Assembly: GCA_021796275.1 (NCBI GenBank)
Contig: JAJYOI010000007.1
Location: forward strand, 1 to 58,199
From: Bacteroidota bacterium
Lineage (GTDB): Bacteria > Bacteroidota > Ignavibacteria > UBA10030 > UBA8401
Length of the DNA: 58,199 nt
Direction: 5' to 3'
The translations under genes and the position numbers were made by a program. Positions 54,901-58,199 of the stretch are shown here, piece after piece. The notes beneath the pieces are model-generated. The model searched no databases and was not told the DNA's origin. It saw nothing but the letters and a program-made list of their open reading frames with translations. Each line of letters opens with the position of its first letter. Position 1 is the first letter of the stretch.

Positions 54901-54952
54901 GTTCCGTTTCGAAGAAATTATTGCCGTCACGCGCGGCGCATTGCTGGAATAA
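51926..54952 (+). CDS. PAS/GAF hybrid sensor histidine kinase with receiver domain
   Basis: 1008 residues. Two or three membrane segments (~5-95), PAS1 (~110-225, 'FVNQRFAETFGYERSELIGK'), PAS2 (~230-345), GAF (~355-505, 'NAQNFYIALYDESTHIV'), PAS3 (~510-635), HisKA with the phospho-His in 'GTLAGGIAHDFNNVLSMVLS', HATPase_c with N-box 'LNLALNARDAV' and G-boxes 'VSDNGIGIDETHLQRIFEPF' and 'GKGTGLGLSIVHGIV'. A receiver domain ends the protein: acidic pair 'VVDDEE', phospho-Asp in 'LVISDLGMPRMGG', Lys in 'IVNKPFRF'. It starts 8 nt after the GH133 stop, so it may be coexpressed with a glycan enzyme. Signal and output are unknown; no response regulator follows. Confidence 0.94.
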   Translation: METAGILRLAFLVLASIVFLVLVRHVKAASPVKGLTAIAIGLVLIFLNILVGSLFHSDLISEQVEMTWLIPIGFVTGYIGQTLGLLLFLYGVYYLIVSMAPLVSEHYSSLVERSIVGVYLIQDGAFKFVNQRFAETFGYERSELIGKPFADLVAPESRDLVTQNIQRRIHGEVESLHYEFTGIKKNGERLMIEVYGNRTTYEKRSAVHGTLLDITERQSAFENLKASNKLITEILGSTNDAFFSLDQQWNFTYINAGAETFLPKLGRRRDDLLNKNIWTEFHIPPDLPIYKELHRSLNEQTVVEFVQNADQLNTWFEVRAFPTINGLTIHVRDITERMRAERLQSAMYRISELTNSDVELTECFSVIHRIIGELMNAQNFYIALYDESTHIVSFPYFVDEVDEAPEPQPFRKGLTEYVLRTGQPLLAPPDKFDELVAHGEVESIGAPSVDWLGVPLKTGDTTFGVICVQSYSKQYRYGEKEKEILTFISQHIARFIQQKSDEERFHAIWENSAAGMRLTDTDGMIVMVNPAFSAMVKLPVEKLVGQKFYCTYLPSRAAESEADYRRHFETETVLPHLSGEISLWNGDVFPVEIRNSFIRYGANKKMLLTIFQDVTERKKLEEQLLHAQKMESIGTLAGGIAHDFNNVLSMVLSAAEVMKLKAGDPTQVKHYADIVSRAAERGAGIAKQLLLFARSEKASMKPLHFSEIISEVDKLLQHSISKSISIKTEIHTTADLIMGDADQLHQAVLNLALNARDAVADLPSQGEIRLTVNEVSSAEIQKYAPESRDGNYVAVSVSDNGIGIDETHLQRIFEPFFSTKERGKGTGLGLSIVHGIVKSHEGFVRVQSVKEKGTTFTIFIPAFQEHTAGVPSSPAQVPAATSHDFKRTPTIMVVDDEEMLRSMLAEILQIEGWNVITAVDGVDAVEQYRLQWKDVDLVISDLGMPRMGGEEAFEEMKRINPAAKIIFATGFVNDDAKKDMQRKGVKGIVNKPFRFEEIIAVTRGALLE

Positions 54953-54969
54953 AGGACGTCTTATGAAAC

Positions 54970-55019
54970 GAAGAGTGAAAAATAAAAAGTGATGTCCGGT
55001 TTTTTACTTTTTTGATTTT
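54970..55019. terminator. Possible bidirectional terminator / low-complexity palindrome
   Basis: Between two convergent genes. AAAAAGT (54984-54990) pairs with ACTTTTT (55006-55012) across a 15-nt loop, and wider A-rich/T-rich text on both sides extends the pairing imperfectly (GTGAAAAAT / ATTTTTCAT). Confidence 0.5.
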
Positions 55020-56417
55020 TCATTTTAATTTTTTAATTCTTCCGGCTCCCCAGCACACGAGAGAGAAAAATAACCCCGGATACATCGGTTCAATTGAAAG
55101 CGGATACATGCCGCCGTTGAACTGACCGACAATAAGCCACGCAGTTGACGTCAGCCAGCCGAGCATCATCGCCGCAAATGCAAACCGTGCGGGAATATGA
55201 AAACGGGGGAAATAACTTGCCATGAGCGGAACAAGCAAACCGGGAATCACACACGTGCCGATGACGTACCATAATTTCACCACAGAAGGAATTCCAAGCG
55301 CGAGCACAATTGCGAGAATTGCCGTGATGATCAATCCGATCTTTGTCCAGACAGTAATTGCCGCCGCTCTGATTTCCGGTTTTTCATGCGATAGTATTCT
55401 TCCTATAATATCGTTTCCAATTGTCACTCCGCCGATGAATGTCAGGCTGCTGAGCGATGACATGATCGTTGCCAGCATGCCGATGTAAAACAATCCCTTC
55501 GCAACAGATGGCAGCGTAATTTCAGCAAGCATGGGATAAGCAAAAACCGGTTGCTGCAAATTCGGCAATGCCGCGCGCGCATATAATCCTGCCGTACTTG
55601 TCATAAAATCAAACACAAGCCAGAACGGAATTGAGAGAAGAATTCCCCGCTGCGCAGTTGCGCCGTCTTTCGCCGCATAACAGCGCTGATGAAATGCCGG
55701 ATCAACCAACGTCCACATCGCAATGAAAAACCAGACAATCACGAATTGCAGCGAGTTGCCGCCGTTCCACGTAAGATGCAGCGGCGGAAGATGCTGCTGA
55801 AGAAAGCCGAAGCCGCCGAATTTTGCGTACGAAAAAGGAACGATCACCGCAAAGCCAAGAAACATCAGAATGAATTCCAACGCGTTTGTGTACACATCCG
55901 AACGAAAGCCGCCGGAATACAAATAGATGAGTGCGGCGGCGGAACTGAGAATCACGCTGAGCGTCAAATTCAATCCAAACATCAACTGCACCAAGATTCC
56001 TAACATCAAGACGTATGGCGCAGGAGAAACCAGAACAAATGTAAGTCCGGCACCGAGCAGAGAAGTTTTTGCATCGTACGCGTCGTACAACTTATCCGGA
56101 ATGCTGAAAAGATTTGTCGCACGCGCTTTTTTTGCAAGCGTTAATGCAAAGACAAGCGCAAAGAAATAATACGGAACGCCGAAAACTATCCAGTTTGAAA
56201 TTCCATAACGATACGAATACTCACCGACTCCGAGAATCCCGCCGTACCATGTTGAAACAAGCGTCGCAATGAACATCGGCAGCGTGAGTGTACGGCTTGC
56301 AAGGAGATATTCGTCGGTAGAATCTTTTTTCCTGCGCGCCGCTCGGAAACCGATAAACAACACGGCGGTGAAATAGAAAAGAATGAGAAGAATGTCGAGA
56401 ATTGAAAAATTGATCAT
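55020..56417 (-). CDS. Sodium:solute symporter (SSS family)
   Basis: 465 residues with about 12-13 membrane helices. SSS pattern: 'DEYLLASRTLTLPMFIATLV', 'STWYGGILGVGEYSYRYG', 'LSVILSSAAALIYLYSGGFR', 'FVIVWFFIAMWTLVDPAFHQ' and 'MLATIMSSLSSLTFIGGVTI'. It imports a small solute with Na+ through the inner membrane. It follows the thiamine diphosphokinase gene by 89 nt on the same strand, and a TonB receptor gene ends ~620 nt before thiN, so thiamine or a precursor is a candidate substrate (inference from context only). Confidence 0.9.
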   Translation of the reverse strand: MINFSILDILLILFYFTAVLFIGFRAARRKKDSTDEYLLASRTLTLPMFIATLVSTWYGGILGVGEYSYRYGISNWIVFGVPYYFFALVFALTLAKKARATNLFSIPDKLYDAYDAKTSLLGAGLTFVLVSPAPYVLMLGILVQLMFGLNLTLSVILSSAAALIYLYSGGFRSDVYTNALEFILMFLGFAVIVPFSYAKFGGFGFLQQHLPPLHLTWNGGNSLQFVIVWFFIAMWTLVDPAFHQRCYAAKDGATAQRGILLSIPFWLVFDFMTSTAGLYARAALPNLQQPVFAYPMLAEITLPSVAKGLFYIGMLATIMSSLSSLTFIGGVTIGNDIIGRILSHEKPEIRAAAITVWTKIGLIITAILAIVLALGIPSVVKLWYVIGTCVIPGLLVPLMASYFPRFHIPARFAFAAMMLGWLTSTAWLIVGQFNGGMYPLSIEPMYPGLFFSLVCWGAGRIKKLK

Positions 56418-56424
56418 AGTTTAT

Positions 56425-56490
56425 GCTGGATTGTTGGATTACTGGATAATTGGAAATCATCAATCCAATTATCCATAAATCCATTCATTC
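56425..56490. repeat. Low-complexity imperfect palindrome without a gene
   Basis: GGATTACTGGATAATTGGA and its inverse TCCAATTATCCATAAATCC (17 of 19 positions complementary by eye) with a 9-nt loop, plus outer GGATTGTTGGATT/AATCCATTCATTC text. It fills the gap between the SSS start and the thiN stop and has the same look as the arms around the four-helix-bundle genes but no ORF in the loop. Confidence 0.75.
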
Positions 56491-56506
56491 TTCGATCCGT
56501 TATGAA

Positions 56507-57154
56507 TTATTCCGCTCTCTTTCTCACCACGAACAACAGCAACGCACCCTTCTTCACAGAAATTTCAACCGGCGATGAAACCGCCACATTGCTTTCCCCT
56601 TCACGCACGCCTAATTCGAGCGACTCATTGTGCAGCGAATATTTTAGTCCGCGCGTCGTAATGCCGGAACATTTGCCAAGCGGCGAAAGAGAAATGATTT
56701 GGCCTTTCTGCGCTTCAAACAATATCTTGCGTGAAACGATCCGAATGTCACAATACGAATCTTTCAGCAAAACATCTAACCCATCATGATATTTTTTCAA
56801 AATGCTGAAATTCGACATCGTGTGGTCAGGACGCCTTCCGGTTGCACCGATAACAACCGCCTTTTGTATTTTCTTCTTCAGCACAAAATCGAACGCTTTT
56901 TCCAGATCAGTGCTGTATTGATCAGGATTGTAAATCGTTTGAATTTTCTGCCGCTTCGCGGCGCGGCGCGTTTCTTCAGTAATTGAATCTAAATCTCCAA
57001 TAATGCAATGTGGAATAATGCCGAACGTTCGGGCTTTGTTCGCTCCGCCATCAGCACACACGATAAAAGGTTTTTCTTTCAATAATTCAGAAAGAATTTT
57101 CCGCGAAGGCATTTCGCCGTTGCAGATGACGATCGCTGTTCTTGTTATTTTCAT
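56507..57154 (-). CDS. thiN: Thiamine diphosphokinase
   Basis: 215 residues, converts thiamine plus ATP to thiamine diphosphate. Two-domain TPK: catalytic N-domain with 'FIVCADGGANKA', 'IIGDLDSITEE', 'DQYSTDLEKAFDFVL' and 'VIGATGRRPDHTMSNFSIL'; C-terminal beta-sandwich thiamine-binding part 'GQIISLSPLGKCSGITTRGL'. All key acids are present. Same strand as the SSS gene downstream and the TonB receptor upstream. No TPP riboswitch lies within the window; it might precede the receptor gene, beyond the right edge. Confidence 0.95.
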   Translation of the reverse strand: MKITRTAIVICNGEMPSRKILSELLKEKPFIVCADGGANKARTFGIIPHCIIGDLDSITEETRRAAKRQKIQTIYNPDQYSTDLEKAFDFVLKKKIQKAVVIGATGRRPDHTMSNFSILKKYHDGLDVLLKDSYCDIRIVSRKILFEAQKGQIISLSPLGKCSGITTRGLKYSLHNESLELGVREGESNVAVSSPVEISVKKGALLLFVVRKRAE

Positions 57155-57189
57155 CCTGCCACAAAAGTTTGAAAGTTAAACGCATCAAT

Positions 57190-57264
57190 TAAGTGAACCG
57201 GCGAAACGGAGACGGGCGAATGGGCGACCTCACCGATTCTCACTTTCACCCACTTTCCCATACA
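57190..57264. repeat. Left arm of palindrome around four-helix-bundle gene 3
   Basis: GGCGAAACGGAGACGGGCGA and following text; GAAACGGAGA is an exact 10-nt inverse of TCTCCGTTTC near 57770. The second half, ACCGATTCTCACTTTCACCC, continues in the same style. Confidence 0.65.
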
Positions 57265-57654
57265 TCATGCTTTAGACCGAATAATCCATTTCTCTGGCTG
57301 CTCAATCATCCGAATCAATTGCCCAAGTATATGGTTGTAAATTTCATCCAATTCATTGACAGTGCCCTCGTCAAGATACTTGCACCGTAAAGAAAACTCA
57401 AGCCAAACCTGCGTTTCAGCCGCTTCGGTTTCAGAATCGCTCAGCTTTGAAACGAATGCTGCTTTATATCTTCGTTTACGCCAAGCTTCAGCAATGTTTG
57501 TACAAACAGAGCGAGAAGATCGGCGCATTTGATCAACCACAGAATATTTTTCTTCAGCCGGAAACTTTTTCGTCAGTTCAAATATCTTCATTGCCGCATC
57601 CATTGCCATCTGATAGACACGCAACTCTTTGTAATTGCTAATCCGTTCTGCCAT
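57265..57654 (-). CDS. Four-helix bundle protein (23S rRNA IVP / avd-like), copy 3
   Basis: 129 residues. Signature 'ELRVYQMAMDAAMKIFELTK', 'VDQMRRSSRSVCTNIAEAWR', 'AAFVSKLSDSETEAAETQVW' and the tail 'EIYNHILGQLIRMIEQPEKW'. This is the longer subtype of the family, so the three copies in this window represent three different subtypes, not recent duplicates. It lies between thiN and the TonB receptor gene on the same strand, inside a palindrome of its own sequence type (CGGAGAATCGGCGAATCGG-like text). Function unknown. Confidence 0.92.
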   Translation of the reverse strand: MAERISNYKELRVYQMAMDAAMKIFELTKKFPAEEKYSVVDQMRRSSRSVCTNIAEAWRKRRYKAAFVSKLSDSETEAAETQVWLEFSLRCKYLDEGTVNELDEIYNHILGQLIRMIEQPEKWIIRSKA

Positions 57655-57719
57655 TTTTTCTCCAGTCTGCTCTTTTTTTGTCCCCTAGTTCGTTTTCATG
57701 TCATGTCACTTCTTTTGAA

Positions 57720-57772
57720 TGAATCGGCGAGTACACCGATTCGCCGATTCACCATGTCTCCGATTCTCCGTT
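57720..57772. repeat. Right arm of palindrome around four-helix-bundle gene 3
   Basis: GAATCGGCGAGTACACCGAT, CGCCGATTCACC, then CCGATTCTCCGTTTC: short near-tandem units whose reverse complement matches the left arm imperfectly. The first part is itself a small palindrome (AATCGGCGA / TCGCCGATT). Confidence 0.65.
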
Positions 57773-58199
57773 TCACAAATGCAGCGTCATTCCGACAACA
57801 TAATTTCTTTCAGCCGCAGGGAAAAATGCATTGCCTTCACCGCTCATCGTGTACAGAGCGTTAAAAATATTTCTGATTTCACCGCGCAGCGTCACACTTG
57901 TGTTCGATGCAAGCGGCAAGTCGTACAACACCTGCGCATTGGCAACAACATAGGCATCATTTTTATTTGCCTCATTCTTGAAATTATCCGTGTAAAAAGC
58001 GCCGACGTACTTCACTTCGATGGAAGCCGAGAACGGATCGCGTGAGTATGTTGCGCGCAAATTTGCTATCACGTTAGGAAACCCTGCAATCGGGTTTCCA
58101 TCAAGCATCTCTTTGTGTGTGTACGTAATTCCGTCGGAGACACTGTCTTCAACAACAGCGGTATACTTTACAATTTTATTCAATGAAAAAGAAGCATTT
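57773..58199 (-). CDS. TonB-dependent receptor, C-terminal part (5' end outside window)
   Basis: The frame is open through the right edge of the window (reading 'NASFSLNKIVKYTAVVED'), so the TTG start in the track is artificial. The visible ~140 residues are the last barrel strands: 'IAGFPNVIANLRATYSRDPF', 'SIEVKYVGAFYTDNFKNEAN', 'TLRGEIRNIFNALYTMSGEG' and the terminal 'RNYVVGMTLHL'. This closely resembles the ends of TonB receptors for vitamins and siderophores. With thiN and an SSS symporter downstream it could take up thiamine. Confidence 0.85.
   Translation of the reverse strand, partial: NASFSLNKIVKYTAVVEDSVSDGITYTHKEMLDGNPIAGFPNVIANLRATYSRDPFSASIEVKYVGAFYTDNFKNEANKNDAYVVANAQVLYDLPLASNTSVTLRGEIRNIFNALYTMSGEGNAFFPAAERNYVVGMTLHL

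Overview
The window looks like a chromosomal contig from a Gram-negative member of the Bacteroidota/Chlorobiota/Ignavibacteriota (FCB) assemblage, most likely an Ignavibacteria-like lineage. This assignment is inferred, not searched. The support is a secreted glycosidase-like protein ending in a 'NYPNPF'-type type IX secretion sorting domain, TonB-dependent receptors with carboxypeptidase-regulatory N-terminal domains, a DUF1573 protein, many lipoproteins, and TAnnTTTG-like promoter boxes. There is no rRNA or tRNA that I can see.

Layout. 1-3740: metal homeostasis: the C-terminal part of a ZnuB-like permease fused to HEAT repeats, a UspA protein, an NRAMP transporter (mntH) and its DtxR/MntR-type regulator, with a perfect palindromic operator over the regulator promoter. 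3790-8150: one minus-strand run with an ABC exporter pair, a four-helix-bundle gene, a POT/MFS transporter and a LolA-like protein. 8250-12300: metallophosphoesterase, SpoIIE phosphatase, DUF1573 protein and C39-like peptidase. 12439-15090: mutS. 16926-20497: mreD-mrdA-rodA cell-elongation operon. 20517-26882: a beta-helix lipoprotein, a GHL10 protein, a DUF1684 lipoprotein, a HerA-like ATPase and an NAPE-PLD-like metallo-beta-lactamase-fold protein.

26883-36600 is an accessory, repeat-rich region. It holds a strict 21-nt periodic array, small hairpin repeats, orphan lipoprotein/SHOCT/beta-barrel genes whose flanks weakly resemble integron cassettes, and a RAYT transposase inside a field of about 15 GTAG-hairpin REP elements. 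That field carries three extra copies of the 3' end of the neighbouring acyltransferase gene. Two tandem DUF5009/HGSNAT-like acyltransferases, a ParE toxin-antitoxin pair and a GIY-YIG gene follow.

36593-58199 is mostly housekeeping and metabolism: MgtC/DUF4010 protein, PGRP amidase, RNase HI, ApaG, a TonB receptor, SRAP/YedK, a GalT-like DUF4921 protein, a phosphohexomutase, enolase, then a plus-strand operon of glycerate kinase, secreted GH133 debranching enzyme and hybrid histidine kinase. The right end is a minus-strand run of TonB receptor (partial), four-helix-bundle gene, thiamine diphosphokinase and a sodium:solute symporter, which resembles a thiamine uptake locus.

Three four-helix-bundle genes lie between the arms of imperfect low-complexity palindromes, a different palindrome for each gene, and similar palindromes without a gene occur elsewhere. 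With the 21-nt array and the REP field carrying a copied gene end, these are the most unusual features of the window.
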